DNA of 64,000 nt from Novosphingobium sp. PhB57. GTDB lineage: Bacteria > Pseudomonadota > Alphaproteobacteria > Sphingomonadales > Sphingomonadaceae. The stretch is from positions 1,550,001-1,614,000 of the forward strand of contig NZ_SMBO01000001.1 of the NCBI RefSeq assembly GCF_004342985.1. Reading direction: 5' to 3'. How positions within the stretch are numbered: the stretch's first letter is position 1; each line of letters opens with the position of its first letter. Below, one piece after another: positions 1-9,424 of the stretch. Under the pieces are notes generated by a model. The model was not told where the DNA came from, made no database searches, and saw nothing but the letters and a program-made list of their open reading frames with translations. Made by a program: the position numbers and the translations under genes.

Positions 1-626
1 TTGACGGCGTCCGAAACGGTGAGCCAGGCGTTCTTCGAACCCGGAACCGAGCCCTTGACGAAGATCAGGCCACGCTCGTCGTCCACGCGGACGACTTCGA
101 GGTTCTGCTGGGTGCGCTGACGGTCGCCCATGTGGCCGGCCATCTTCTTGTTCTTGAACACCTTGCCCGGATCCTGACGGTTACCCGTCGAACCGTGGGC
201 ACGGTGCGAGATCGACACACCGTGGGTGGCGCGCATACCGCCGAAGCCCCAGCGCTTCATGGCACCCTGGAAGCCCTTGCCCTGGGTGTGGCCGCCTACG
301 TCGACCAGCTGGCCGGGCACGAAGTGCGAGGCTGCGATCGTGGCACCGACTTCCAGAAGGGCGTCGTCGGCGACGCGGAATTCCGCGACGCGCATCTTGA
401 GGGGAACCTGAGCCTTGGCGAAATGTTCGCGCTGCGGCTTGGCAACGTTCTTCTGCTTTGCTTCGCCCGCACCGAGCTGAACCGCGACGTAGCCGTCACG
501 ATCAGCAGTACGAACCGAAACCACCTGACAGTCTTCAAGTGCCAGGACAGTGACGGGCACGTGGCGACCGTCCTCCTGGAACAGGCGGGTCATCCCGACT
601 TTCTTGGCGATCACGCCTGTACGCAT
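1..626 (-). CDS. rplC: 50S ribosomal protein L3 (3' end outside window)
   Basis: The minus strand from an ATG at 626 encodes a protein opening [16 protein letters not shown], the N-terminus of ribosomal protein L3, one of the first proteins to bind 23S rRNA. Further in it carries the L3 motif around [11 protein letters not shown], and [19 protein letters not shown]. About 208 codons are visible and the last few lie beyond base 1. A purine-rich ribosome site (aaggagaaagg on the coding strand) sits just upstream. It follows rpsJ on the same strand, as in S10 operons, but across an unusually long gap of 341 bases. Confidence 0.97.
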   Translation of the reverse strand, partial: MRTGVIAKKVGMTRLFQEDGRHVPVTVLALEDCQVVSVRTADRDGYVAVQLGAGEAKQKNVAKPQREHFAKAQVPLKMRVAEFRVADDALLEVGATIAASHFVPGQLVDVGGHTQGKGFQGAMKRWGFGGMRATHGVSISHRAHGSTGNRQDPGKVFKNKKMAGHMGDRQRTQQNLEVVRVDDERGLIFVKGSVPGSKNAWLTVSDAV

Positions 627-967
627 GACCTTTCTCCTTACAGAGGCGCACGCAGGACCATCCCTCGTGCGCGTGTCCAACCCTATTTGTGATACGAACC
701 CCGTCCGGGTCAGGTGTTCCCTGCATGCCCATCAAGGACAGCGGAAACGAGACGGGGGACGCATTCCCGACACTGCCCGAAGGCGGCGGCGGAGGTATCC
801 CTTGTGTCCCCTTTCGGGGCGCTGTCTCTGCGGGTTTCTCCCCGCAAAGCCGGCCTCTCGGCCGACAAGGACAATTTGGATCCGAAGATCCGAATTTCGC
901 CTCGATCGTTTAAAGTCCGATCGGAAAGGACTTTCGGGGCAACCTTTCGGTTACCCCGCAAACCGGC
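627..967 (-). other. Long rpsJ-rplC spacer with two stable hairpins
   Basis: This 341-base gap separates rpsJ from rplC and holds no convincing gene. Just after the rpsJ stop, on the coding strand, there is a 9-bp stem closed by a GAAA tetraloop (936-957). A second hairpin with a 7-bp stem follows (arms 912-918 and 928-934). Neither is followed by a clear T run, so a simple intrinsic terminator is not supported. They could be processing, attenuation or autoregulatory structures for the downstream ribosomal genes; that role is inference. Confidence 0.5.
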
Positions 968-1279
968 TTAGGCCAGCTTGATCTCGACGTTCACGCCGGC
1001 AGCAAGGTCCAGCTTCATCAGAGCGTCGACGGTAGCTGCGTTCGGCTGCACGATATCAAGCAGACGCTTGTAGGTGCGGACTTCGAACTGCTCACGCGAC
1101 TTCTTGTCGATGTGCGGACCACGGTTGACCGTGAACTTCTCGATCTTCGTCGGCAGGGGAATGGGCCCACGAATCAGAGCGCCGGTGCGGCGAGCCGTGT
1201 CAGCGATTTCGCCAGTGGCCTGGTCGAGCACGCGATGGTCAAACGCCTTGAGGCGGATACGGATGTTCTGAGCTTCCAT
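968..1279 (-). CDS. rpsJ: 30S ribosomal protein S10
   Basis: A 103-residue protein of the usual S10 length, containing [19 protein letters not shown] and ending [14 protein letters not shown]10 is a small-subunit protein that in other bacteria also takes part in NusB-dependent antitermination. It is normally the first gene of the S10 operon. Here the stretch upstream of it is occupied by a plus-strand gene, so rpsJ probably has its own promoter between about 1280 and 1490 rather than reading through from tuf. It is followed on the same strand by rplC after a long hairpin-containing spacer. Confidence 0.98.
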   Translation of the reverse strand: MEAQNIRIRLKAFDHRVLDQATGEIADTARRTGALIRGPIPLPTKIEKFTVNRGPHIDKKSREQFEVRTYKRLLDIVQPNAATVDALMKLDLAAGVNVEIKLA

Positions 1280-1491
1280 TACCTACTACCGATGAGAAAG
1301 AGCCAAAGGGCCGAAGCCCCGTCAAATTCGAACCGCGCCACTACACGTTGACGCCGAGTCGGGCAAGCCCTGATTTCACCAAGTCCGGCAGGTTCCTCGG
1401 CGCCGCCGATGCAGTTCATCGCATCCCCTCTTCCCTGCCCCCGATCAGCATCCTACCTTGGCATGGCGACGCCTAACAGAAGGCGCTTTCA

Positions 1492-1992
1492 ATGCCCTCC
1501 ACTACCACGATAATTTCCCGCGCACTTGCCGCGCTAACACTGGCATGTCTGACACCCGAGCTCGCCGCAGCCGGCAATTCCCCCTACGGCCGCAGCCAGA
1601 CGGGAGTTCCGATCGACCTCGACGATACCGACGTGCTCACCGCTCACGCCGCCATGCCCGATGCCGGGAATGGACGCGTGGACGACGCATGCCGTGAGGC
1701 CGCCCGCGCCAGCAATGGCGGCAATGACGGCACGATCGTTGTCTGCTTCCATAACGGCGACGGCACGAACCAGCGCGTCCCAGCGTCAAAATCCGTCGAC
1801 GAAAGCACGCGCACGGGCGCAGCCTACCCGCCGGGCCTCTGGGACCTGCCCGGCTGCCTAGGCCCCTGCATCACCATACCGTTCGGCCGCGTGCCGGCGC
1901 CCGTCTACTATATCGACCTCGCGTCCATTCCCGAAGCACCCAAGGGCTCGGATGCATGGAAGATCGCACAGGGCGATTTGCGGGCCCGATAA
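1492..1992 (+). CDS. Small secreted protein of unknown function
   Basis: The 166-residue product opens with a signal peptide: a hydrophobic run (IISRALAALTLACLT) followed by an AAAG-type cleavage region near residue 27. The mature part is rich in Asp, Asn, Gly and Pro and has cysteines in DDACREAA, IVVCFHNGD and DLPGCLGPCI, which suggests a disulfide-bonded periplasmic protein. No family was recognised. It is transcribed opposite to tuf and rpsJ and sits between them, which is unusual for a locus that is often continuous. GC-rich codon use matches its neighbours, so recent transfer is not indicated. Confidence 0.75.
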   Translation: MPSTTTIISRALAALTLACLTPELAAAGNSPYGRSQTGVPIDLDDTDVLTAHAAMPDAGNGRVDDACREAARASNGGNDGTIVVCFHNGDGTNQRVPASKSVDESTRTGAAYPPGLWDLPGCLGPCITIPFGRVPAPVYYIDLASIPEAPKGSDAWKIAQGDLRAR

Positions 1993-2045
1993 AACTGCAA
2001 GCCCGGGCTTTGCGCCCTTTAAATCCATTCGGCTCTATAAACGCG

Positions 2046-2076
2046 AAAAGCCCGGCGTCTCTCTCGAGACGCCGGG
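2046..2076 (-). terminator. Intrinsic terminator of the tuf operon
   Basis: An exact 11-bp stem (2051-2061 with 2066-2076) with a 4-base loop lies about 30 bases past the tuf stop. On the minus strand it is followed by a short T run (complement of 2046-2049). This fits a rho-independent terminator ending the rpsL-rpsG-fusA-tuf transcript. It has no T run for transcription in the plus direction. Confidence 0.85.
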
Positions 2077-2107
2077 CCAATCACGTTAGCCGAAGCCGAT
2101 CAGCGAA

Positions 2108-3298
2108 TTACTTCGTGATCGTGGCAACGACGCCCGAACCGACGGTGCGGCCGCCTTCGCGGATTGCGAAGCGGAGACCTTCGTCCATGGCGATCGGAGC
2201 GATCAGCTTCACGGTCAGCGAAACGTTGTCGCCCGGCATGACCATCTCGGTGCCCTCGGGAAGGATCACTTCGCCGGTCACGTCGGTGGTGCGGAAGTAG
2301 AACTGCGGACGGTAGTTGGCGAAGAACGGCGTGTGACGGCCGCCTTCGTCCTTCGACAGAACGTAGACTTCAGCCGAGAACTCGGTGTGCGGGGTCACGG
2401 TGCCCGGCTTGGCGAGAACCTGGCCACGCTCAACGTCGTCGCGCTTCAGGCCACGAACCAGTGCACCGATGTTGTCGCCGGCTTCACCCTGGTCGAGCAG
2501 CTTGCGGAACATTTCGACGCCGGTGACGGTGGTCTTCTGCGTGTCGCGGATACCAACGACTTCAACTTCTTCACCAACCTTGACGATGCCGGTTTCGACG
2601 CGGCCGGTAACAACCGTACCACGACCCGAGATCGAGAACACGTCTTCGACGGGCATCAGGAATGCCTTGTCGGTGGGACGCGGGGGCTGCGGGATGAAGT
2701 CGTCGACTGCCTTCATCAGCTCAAGGATCTTTTCCTTGCCGATGTTGTCGTCGCGGCCTTCAAGGGCGGCCAGAGCCGAACCCATGACGATCGGAATGTT
2801 GTCGCCGTCGAAGTCGTACGACGAGAGCAGTTCACGAACTTCCAGCTCGACGAGCTCGAGGAGTTCCGGATCGTCGACCTGGTCGACCTTGTTCATGAAC
2901 ACGACAAGCTGCGGCACGCCGACCTGGCGGGCAAGCAGGATGTGCTCGCGGGTCTGCGGCATCGGGCCGTCAGCAGCGTTCACAACCAGGATCGCGCCGT
3001 CCATCTGGGCGGCACCGGTGATCATGTTCTTCACGTAGTCAGCGTGACCCGGGCAGTCGACGTGTGCGTAGTGACGGGCTTCCGTCTCGTACTCAACGTG
3101 AGCGGTCGAGATGGTGATGCCGCGCTCGCGCTCTTCCGGAGCCTTGTCGATGTTGGCGAAGTCAACGGCTTCACCGCCGAAAGCTTCCGACATGACCTTG
3201 GTGATGGCGGCCGTCAGGGTCGTCTTGCCGTGGTCGACGTGACCGATGGTGCCAATGTTGCAGTGCGGCTTGTTCCGCTCGAATTTTGCCTTCGCCAT
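2108..3298 (-). CDS. tuf: Translation elongation factor Tu
   Basis: A 396-residue EF-Tu of standard length. This GTPase delivers aminoacyl-tRNA to the ribosomal A site. The P-loop is GHVDHGKT (about residues 19-26), the switch II DCPGH is near residue 81, and NKVD (near 136) gives guanine specificity. Domains 2 and 3 follow, ending [11 protein letters not shown]. It lies 90 bases after fusA on the same strand in the classical str order and ends at a strong terminator. This is the only tuf copy in the window. Confidence 0.99.
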   Translation of the reverse strand: MAKAKFERNKPHCNIGTIGHVDHGKTTLTAAITKVMSEAFGGEAVDFANIDKAPEERERGITISTAHVEYETEARHYAHVDCPGHADYVKNMITGAAQMDGAILVVNAADGPMPQTREHILLARQVGVPQLVVFMNKVDQVDDPELLELVELEVRELLSSYDFDGDNIPIVMGSALAALEGRDDNIGKEKILELMKAVDDFIPQPPRPTDKAFLMPVEDVFSISGRGTVVTGRVETGIVKVGEEVEVVGIRDTQKTTVTGVEMFRKLLDQGEAGDNIGALVRGLKRDDVERGQVLAKPGTVTPHTEFSAEVYVLSKDEGGRHTPFFANYRPQFYFRTTDVTGEVILPEGTEMVMPGDNVSLTVKLIAPIAMDEGLRFAIREGGRTVGSGVVATITK

Positions 3299-3388
3299 TG
3301 TTCAAACCTTCTTTTCGCTTGAAATCGAATCTGCGGGAATGGACGGCGCCCGCTGAAACAGGCGCCGCCCGTAGTCTGATCTTGCCTT

Positions 3389-5473
3389 TTAAGCAAGCTT
3401 CTCCTTGACCTCGGCCGCGACGTTCGCCGGGACCTCGTCATAGTGGGAGAAGAACATCGAGTAGTTTGCACGGCCCTGGGTGAACGAGCGGAGCTGGTTC
3501 ACGTAGCCGAACATGTTGGCCAGCGGGACCATGGATTCGACGACCTGGGCATTGCCGCGGCTGTCGGTTCCCTGGATCTGACCACGACGGCTGTTCATGT
3601 CGCCGATGACGTCGCCGAGATATTCCTCGGGGGTGACGACTTCAACCTTCATGATCGGCTCGAGCAGCTTGATGCCGGACTTCTGCGCGACTTCACGCAT
3701 GGCACCGCGACCGGCGATTTCGAAGGCCAGGGCCGACGAGTCGACGTCGTGGTAGGCACCGTCGTAGAGGACGATGTCGAAGTCGATGATCGGGAAGCCG
3801 ACCAGCGAACCCGAGGCAGCGGTTTCGCGCATGCCCTTTTCGATCGCGGGGATATATTCCTTCGGAATGTTACCGCCCTTGATCTCGTCCTTGAAGGTGA
3901 TGCCCGCACCGCGCTCGCCCGGCGTGACCTTGATCTTCACGCGACCGAACTGACCGGTTCCGCCCGACTGCTTCTTGTGGGTGTAGTCCACATCGACAGG
4001 CTTGGCGAGGTATTCGCGATAGGCGACCTGCGGAGCACCGACGTTGGCTTCGACCTTGAACTCGCGACGCATACGGTCGACGATGATGTCCAGGTGAAGT
4101 TCGCCCATGCCCTTGATGATCGTCTGGCCCGACTCGTGGTCGGTGGTGACGCGGAACGAGGGATCCTCAGCCGAGAGACGGTTGAGCGCGACGCCCATCT
4201 TCTCCTGGTCGGCCTTGGTCTTCGGTTCGACCGAGAGTTCGATAACCGGCTCGGGGAATTCCATGCGTTCGAGAACGATCGGCGCCTTTTCCGCGCAGAG
4301 CGTGTCGCCCGTGGTGGTTTCCTTCATGCCGGCCAGCGCGACGATGTCGCCCGCGAAGGCCTCGTCGATGTCCTTACGGTCGTTGGCGTGCATCTCGAGG
4401 ATACGGCCAACCTTTTCCTTCTTGCCCTTCACCGAGTTCAGGTAAGTGCCCTTGGCGAGCGTACCCGAGTAGATGCGGATGAAGGTGAGCGAGCCCACGA
4501 AGGGATCGTTCATGACCTTGAAGGCCAGCGCCGAGAACGGTGCGCTGTCTTCCGGCGGACGGCTGTCGGCTTCGTCGCTGTCGACCTTGACGCCCTGGAC
4601 GTCTTCGATGTCGAGCGGCGAAGGCAGGTAGTCGACGACGGCGTCGAGCAGGGGCTGCACACCCTTGTTCTTGAACGCCGAACCGCAGACGACCGGAACG
4701 AACTTGTGGTTCAGCGTGCCCTTGCGGATCAGCGCCTTCAGCGTGGTGACGTCGGGCTCGGTGCCTTCGAGGTAGGCTTCCATGACCGCATCGTCCTGCT
4801 CGACAGCGAGTTCGAGCAGCTTTTCACGGTATTCGGCAGCTTCGTCAGCCAGTTCAGCCGGGATTTCTTCGTAGAAGAATTCGGCGCCGAGCGATTCGTC
4901 CTTCCAGACGATTGCGCGGTTGTGAACCAGATCGACCAGGCCCTTCAGGTCGGCTTCGAGGCCGATCGGAATGTAGAGCACGGCAGGCGTCGCACCGAGG
5001 CGGTCGATGATCGACTGCACGCAGTACTTGAAGTTCGCGCCGGTACGGTCGAGCTTGTTGATGAAGCACATGCGCGGAACGCCGTACTTGTCGGCCTGGC
5101 GCCACACGGTTTCCGACTGCGGCTCAACGCCGGCAACGCCGTCGAAGCACGCGACCGCACCGTCGAGCACGCGCAGCGAGCGTTCGACTTCGATGGTGAA
5201 GTCGACGTGCCCGGGGGTGTCGATGATGTTGATGCGGTATTCCTGGCCCTCGGACGTCCAGAAGCAGGTGGTCGCAGCCGAGGTGATGGTGATGCCGCGT
5301 TCCTGCTCCTGCTCCATCCAGTCCATGGTCGCAGCGCCGTCGTGGACTTCGCCGATCTTGTAGGACTTGCCGGTGTAGTAGAGGATTCGCTCGGTCGTGG
5401 TGGTCTTACCGGCGTCGATGTGCGCCATAATACCGATGTTACGGTACATATTGAGCGGATGGCTGCGTGCCAT
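3389..5473 (-). CDS. fusA: Translation elongation factor G
   Basis: A 694-residue EF-G of normal length. This GTPase drives ribosomal translocation and, with RRF, recycling. It opens [20 protein letters not shown] with the P-loop [17 protein letters not shown] is switch II and [10 protein letters not shown] the guanine-binding motif. The C-terminal domains run through [19 protein letters not shown] to the end. It sits between rpsG and tuf on the same strand. A gap of about 127 bases separates it from rpsG, enough for an internal promoter, but none was identified with confidence. Confidence 0.99.
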   Translation of the reverse strand: MARSHPLNMYRNIGIMAHIDAGKTTTTERILYYTGKSYKIGEVHDGAATMDWMEQEQERGITITSAATTCFWTSEGQEYRINIIDTPGHVDFTIEVERSLRVLDGAVACFDGVAGVEPQSETVWRQADKYGVPRMCFINKLDRTGANFKYCVQSIIDRLGATPAVLYIPIGLEADLKGLVDLVHNRAIVWKDESLGAEFFYEEIPAELADEAAEYREKLLELAVEQDDAVMEAYLEGTEPDVTTLKALIRKGTLNHKFVPVVCGSAFKNKGVQPLLDAVVDYLPSPLDIEDVQGVKVDSDEADSRPPEDSAPFSALAFKVMNDPFVGSLTFIRIYSGTLAKGTYLNSVKGKKEKVGRILEMHANDRKDIDEAFAGDIVALAGMKETTTGDTLCAEKAPIVLERMEFPEPVIELSVEPKTKADQEKMGVALNRLSAEDPSFRVTTDHESGQTIIKGMGELHLDIIVDRMRREFKVEANVGAPQVAYREYLAKPVDVDYTHKKQSGGTGQFGRVKIKVTPGERGAGITFKDEIKGGNIPKEYIPAIEKGMRETAASGSLVGFPIIDFDIVLYDGAYHDVDSSALAFEIAGRGAMREVAQKSGIKLLEPIMKVEVVTPEEYLGDVIGDMNSRRGQIQGTDSRGNAQVVESMVPLANMFGYVNQLRSFTQGRANYSMFFSHYDEVPANVAAEVKEKLA

Positions 5474-5600
5474 GGTGAAAATCCTTAGCAGGAGTGTTTG
5501 GGAGCGGAGCGGCCTTCAGATAAGACCTCGCCCCCTGAAATAAAAGTGTGACGCCCGGATGACCGCCGAGAGGCAATAGATCCGGGCGACACCACGCACA

Positions 5601-6071
5601 TTACCAGCGGTAGTGCGAGAAGGCGCGGTTCGCGTCCGCCATGCGGTGCGTGTCTTCGCGCTTCTTCACGGCATTGCCGCGGTTGTTGGCAGCATCGAGC
5701 AGCTCGCCCGAGAGACGCGCCGACATGGTGGTCTCGGGACGGTTGCGGGCTGCGGTGATGAGCCAGCGGATGGCGAGAGCCTGGGCGCGCTCCGGACGGA
5801 CTTCGACCGGGACCTGGTAGGTCGCACCACCGACGCGGCGGCTGCGGACTTCGATCTGCGGCGCGACGTTGTTCAGGGCGTCGTGGAACAGCTGGACCGG
5901 GTTGGCCTTGGCGCGGGTTTCCATGGTTTCCATGGCACCGTAGACGATCGCTTCAGCGACCGACTTCTTGCCGTCGTACATGAGGTTGTTCATGAACTTC
6001 GACAGGATGAGATCCCCGAACTTGGGATCGGGCAGGATAATCCGCTTCTCGGGACGACGACGACGTGACAT
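5601..6071 (-). CDS. rpsG: 30S ribosomal protein S7
   Basis: A 156-residue protein opening [20 protein letters not shown] and containing [20 protein letters not shown], both diagnostic of S7. S7 nucleates assembly of the 16S rRNA head domain and is typically the autoregulator of str operons. It follows rpsL by 92 bases on the same strand. The length and the terminal AFSHYRW match typical alphaproteobacterial S7. Confidence 0.98.
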   Translation of the reverse strand: MSRRRRPEKRIILPDPKFGDLILSKFMNNLMYDGKKSVAEAIVYGAMETMETRAKANPVQLFHDALNNVAPQIEVRSRRVGGATYQVPVEVRPERAQALAIRWLITAARNRPETTMSARLSGELLDAANNRGNAVKKREDTHRMADANRAFSHYRW

Positions 6072-6163
6072 CGTTGATATTCCTTGTTCTTTCGGGCGGG
6101 AGCGTGAGCATCACCGGCCGGTAAATCTTGTACCGTGCGAGGCGCGAAGCCCCGCGGGCCGGC

Positions 6164-6535
6164 TTACTTCGGACGCTTGGCGCCGTACTTCGAGCGGCTC
6201 TGCTTGCGATCCTTGACGCCCTGGGTGTCGAGCACGCCGCGCAGGATGTGGTAGCGAACGCCGGGAAGATCGCGGACGCGGCCGCCGCGGATGAGCACGA
6301 CCGAGTGCTCCTGCAGGTTGTGGCCTTCACCCGGGATGTACGAAATGACTTCGCGGCTGTTGGTCAGGCGCACCTTGGCGACCTTGCGGAGAGCCGAGTT
6401 CGGCTTCTTCGGGGTCGTGGTGTAAACGCGGGTGCAAACGCCGCGCTTCTGCGGGTTCTGCTCCATCGCAGGAACCTTCGACTTGGCCTTCTGCGGCTCG
6501 CGACCCTTGCGGATCAGCTGGTTGATAGTGGGCAT
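6164..6535 (-). CDS. rpsL: 30S ribosomal protein S12 with Arg at position 88
   Basis: A 123-residue S12, the decoding-site protein and first gene of the str operon. It opens [11 protein letters not shown] and contains the universally conserved [13 protein letters not shown] (Lys43) and [17 protein letters not shown]. At residue 88, where E. coli and most bacteria have Lys (RVKDLPG), this protein reads RVRDLPG; the codon is CGC at 6272-6274. Substitution of Lys88 by Arg in S12 is a known streptomycin-resistance change in mycobacteria, so intrinsic resistance is predicted. Nothing else about the gene is unusual. Confidence 0.98.
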   Translation of the reverse strand: MPTINQLIRKGREPQKAKSKVPAMEQNPQKRGVCTRVYTTTPKKPNSALRKVAKVRLTNSREVISYIPGEGHNLQEHSVVLIRGGRVRDLPGVRYHILRGVLDTQGVKDRKQSRSKYGAKRPK

Positions 6536-7231
6536 CTATACTCTTCTTTCAAATGGGAGTGCGATGGATCCGGGCCGGAGCGATGCCTGCAGCAGCAGGC
6601 GCACCGGCGCGAACCCTTCGCACCCCAAGGGACCGATCGACATCGGAGCCCGGAGCATCTGAAAGGGACGGAATATTTTCGAGAGTTCACGCGAGACGAG
6701 CCGGATATCGGAACCAGCCCTTTCACCCCGATCCGGAGTTACTGGCGGTTCGCCCATGGCAACCGTCGAACGTGAGCCGAAAAACACTCCACCCGGGCAA
6801 ATGCACCGGATTACTTTGCCATGCGCCTTCCCGGCAAGAACCACCCCGCGACTCGCGCAAGGCGTTCCCAAAGCGGCTTTTCCGGCAGCAAAGCTGCGGG
6901 AAAGTCCCGGAAATGCTGACATGACAATGTTCAGCTCTATGTCGTTTCCTGCGAGAACACTCACAGGAGATGGGCGCCCTTAGGAGATTTGGGGCGGTGG
7001 GTCAAGGAGAGCGGTAGCAACGGCTATGGGCCGGTAGGCGACTGTCGCGTCATCGTTGGTGAATGGTAGTTAGCGGCCCGTCCGCTGTGCTGAGCAGTTC
7101 ATGACGGCAGGATAGAAATCTGCCAGTCTGCCAACGCCGACATTGCAGATGTTATAATTGTCGCTTTGGAGGCTGGCGCACGATATTGCTCATGATCTAC
7201 TTGAATGACCTCTCAGCGCACCGGATGAAAA
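6536..7231. other. 696-base leader and spacer upstream of rpsL
   Basis: No reading frame here has convincing coding character; those on both strands look like chance frames in GC-rich DNA. The part nearest rpsL must carry the str operon promoter and leader, but no -35/-10 pair can be assigned confidently. GC content falls sharply from about 7140, marking the transition to the low-GC immunity-like gene that follows. Confidence 0.5.
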
Positions 7232-7558
7232 ATGGGCACCTCCTACGACATTGAATATCTACAAGAGATTGCGAAAAAAATTCTCAGATTTTCTCCAGTT
7301 GGTGCTTCAAAGATCGTTTTCAAAGCCGAAATTAATCTCGAAGGCGACGTGGCCAGCTTCGAATATGATTATGAAGATCAAGACGGATCGTCAGGGTGGT
7401 TCACTCCTGATTCTGCACTTACACAAGAAGAAATATTCTCGCTTCTGAAAGAGCATAGGACTTTATTTGTCTCTAAGGGGCAAAATCTCTGGCTCGAGTG
7501 CATGTTAAGCATTGATGTAAGTAGTGGAAAAATTTCAATGGCTCTAAAATATGATTGA
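7232..7558 (+). CDS. YezG/DUF600-like immunity protein (orphan)
   Basis: A 108-residue acidic cytoplasmic protein with no signal peptide. It follows the YezG-family plan: an N-terminal helix (YLQEIAKKILRFSPVG), a strand pair with FEYDYEDQDGSSGWF, a helix (LTQEEIFSLLKEHRTLF) and a C-terminal strand pair ending ISMALKYD. In other bacteria YezG proteins neutralise secreted polymorphic (LXG-type and related) nuclease toxins. No toxin lies beside it, so it would be an orphan antidote. Its base composition is far more AT-rich than the flanking genes, which suggests horizontal acquisition. The family call rests on pattern and length. Confidence 0.6.
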   Translation: MGTSYDIEYLQEIAKKILRFSPVGASKIVFKAEINLEGDVASFEYDYEDQDGSSGWFTPDSALTQEEIFSLLKEHRTLFVSKGQNLWLECMLSIDVSSGKISMALKYD

Positions 7559-7805
7559 GCCATTTGTCCGAATTAAAATCATGGCGGCGTGATCTTACCT
7601 ATCCGTCAACGGACTGTAGGCCCCAGCTAGCTTTCCTGAATAGACGGCATACCACCCATCACAGTCGCGGCGGCCTTCGTTTCGAGAGGCCCTAAACCGG
7701 TCCGACTGCTGTGCGCTGTGGCTCATGCCGTTGACCGCCTGAAATGGCTATCAGGGGTGGAAAGCGGAATAGGAACTTTCAACGTAACGGAGGGCGAAAC
7801 GGACG

Positions 7806-8270
7806 CTACCCGCCCAACATTTCCACTCGCTCGTCCTCTGTAAGGAGCGCGATAGTCCCTATCGTATGCTGCGCTTTGGCATGAGCGACGACGGCCAAGG
7901 CACCCCTGACGACAAGGTCGTCCTGCGCTTCCGCAAGGTCTCGTAATGCTACCGGGAGGATAGCGGCCCAAGCGTTTTCGTAATCCTGCTTGAGTTCGGA
8001 AGGGATAGGCGGATTTCCTTCGGCCAAGCGCGCTTCCTCGATTGACGCGACCAGCGAATAGGCGTTCCAATCAGGCTTCGATTGCTCCTGCATCATCATA
8101 ACGATTTCGCGAACCGCTGCATATGAGGCCGAATTGACCGTCCCCTGATGGTAGAGCTGATCCCATAGTTCCTGCGTCGCGTCCTCGACTTGCCCGGCGC
8201 GCCAAATTTCTATCGCAGGCCGGGGGTCATAAGGTTCACCAAATGCGCTTAGCCACTGATGGTCGTGCAC
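7806..8270 (-). CDS. HEAT-repeat-like protein, possible immunity protein
   Basis: A 154-residue, mainly helical cytoplasmic protein starting at GTG 8270. The stretch ELWDQLYHQGTVNSASYAAV resembles the W-x-x-LxHQGTVxxA motif common in short HEAT-repeat proteins found near polymorphic toxin loci. The rest is helix-turn-helix repeats (IPSELKQDYENAWAAILPVA, LRDLAEAQDDLVVRGALAVV). No toxin or secretion gene is adjacent. It converges on the YezG-like gene across a 247-base spacer without other genes. Its function is unproven and only the fold-level resemblance is seen. Confidence 0.55.
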   Translation of the reverse strand: MHDHQWLSAFGEPYDPRPAIEIWRAGQVEDATQELWDQLYHQGTVNSASYAAVREIVMMMQEQSKPDWNAYSLVASIEEARLAEGNPPIPSELKQDYENAWAAILPVALRDLAEAQDDLVVRGALAVVAHAKAQHTIGTIALLTEDERVEMLGG

Positions 8271-8559
8271 GTCTCGCTCCTGCTACGAACGTCCGCTTCT
8301 ACCGCCAAAGCGCAAGCTGCGGAATGGCTAAGACGCGGCGAGTCCGGTCAGGCAGCTTCCCGATTAAAATCGTGCAATCTTGCCATTCCGGTTTCGGGAG
8401 CGCGGCTGCGCACCGCCCATGACCGAAATGGGCGCAAAGCGGCTGTTCTGCCCCATGCCTTCCATGCGCGTGACAAACCATTTTCCTACACGTCCCCGCT
8501 CGCGTTAGACCGGCCTGCCATTGGGAACACAGGTCCATCAGCGCGAGCGAGGTTGCCTT

Positions 8560-9384
8560 ATGTCTTCCGGCAGAAAATCTCCAAATCCAGGTTCTTCGAA
8601 ACGGCGTCGCGGCGAGCGGCTTCCTCGACAGGCGCGGGATGAGCGGGCGCGAGGATCCTTCGCGTCTCCGTCGGCCGGCGTGGAATCCTCGGCCCCGGAG
8701 GCTCGCTGCGAAACGGCTTGTGCCAGTTCCTCTGCGCGGGTTGCCGCGGAAACGGCGGTGCGCTGCGCTTCCGTGCGGCCGGGGCGGCGGACTTCGCGAA
8801 CGGCCTTCTTCGAGGATGCCATCGACCCCGAAGATCCGCTGCTGGGCTTCGCGCCCTATCGGCACAAGGCGCCGCGCGCCAACTCGATCACGCCGGAGCG
8901 GCAGCGGGCCTTCATCGCTGCGCTCGCGGCCAGCGGCATCGTCACGCAGGCCGCGCGCAGCATCGGCGCCTCGATGGAAGCGCTCTACAAGCTGCGCCAC
9001 CTGCCCGGCGCGGAGGGGTTCGCGGCGGCATGGGACATGGCGATCGGCCGGGGAATGATGCGGCTGGAGGACTGCGCGCTCGAACGCGCGATCCGGGGCG
9101 AGGAGCGTCCGGTGGTGAGCCGCGGCGAAGTGGTGGCCTCCTGGACGCGCCACGACACGCAGCTCATGCTGTTCCTGCTGCGCCAGCGCCTGCCCCATCG
9201 CTATGGCGACAGCCGCCGCGATCCCCGGCCGGGCGATCCGCTCTACGAACGCATCCGGGCCGAGATCGAGGCGGAATATCCCTCTCTGGAGGAAGTCCGC
9301 GCCTCGATCCGGGCCAAAGTCGCCGGACTTCGCGCGCAAGTCGAAGCGCGCGCGGCGACGGGGAATGGCGCCCTCGAAGAGTAG
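8560..9384 (+). CDS. Helix-turn-helix-like protein of unknown function
   Basis: A 274-residue protein using ATG 8560, which has a purine-rich ribosome site about 8 bases upstream; a TTG at 8521 in the same frame is less likely. The first 90 residues are low-complexity, Arg/Ser/Ala-rich and probably disordered. The middle contains SITPERQRAFIAALAASGIV then TQAARSIGASMEALYKLR, a helix-turn-helix reminiscent of small terminase-like or recombinase HTH domains. A helical C-terminus follows (DTQLMLFLLRQRLPHRYGD, then a charged coiled region). It lies between the immunity-like genes and the polysaccharide locus. A role in DNA binding is inferred only from the HTH. Confidence 0.65.
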   Translation: MSSGRKSPNPGSSKRRRGERLPRQARDERARGSFASPSAGVESSAPEARCETACASSSARVAAETAVRCASVRPGRRTSRTAFFEDAIDPEDPLLGFAPYRHKAPRANSITPERQRAFIAALAASGIVTQAARSIGASMEALYKLRHLPGAEGFAAAWDMAIGRGMMRLEDCALERAIRGEERPVVSRGEVVASWTRHDTQLMLFLLRQRLPHRYGDSRRDPRPGDPLYERIRAEIEAEYPSLEEVRASIRAKVAGLRAQVEARAATGNGALEE

Positions 9385-9424
9385 CGCCCCTCGCCTTCCC
9401 TCGCCGCCCGCTTCCCGGTTCCGA

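Noticed and set aside
3443-5488. Very long open frame opposite fusA (and a similar one opposite tuf)
   Set aside because: Antisense to highly conserved genes; the frame is open because of GC-rich codon bias and its translation shows no domain.
6553-6964. Overlapping frames on both strands upstream of rpsL
   Set aside because: Neither has a ribosome site or recognisable domain; the region is better read as leader DNA.
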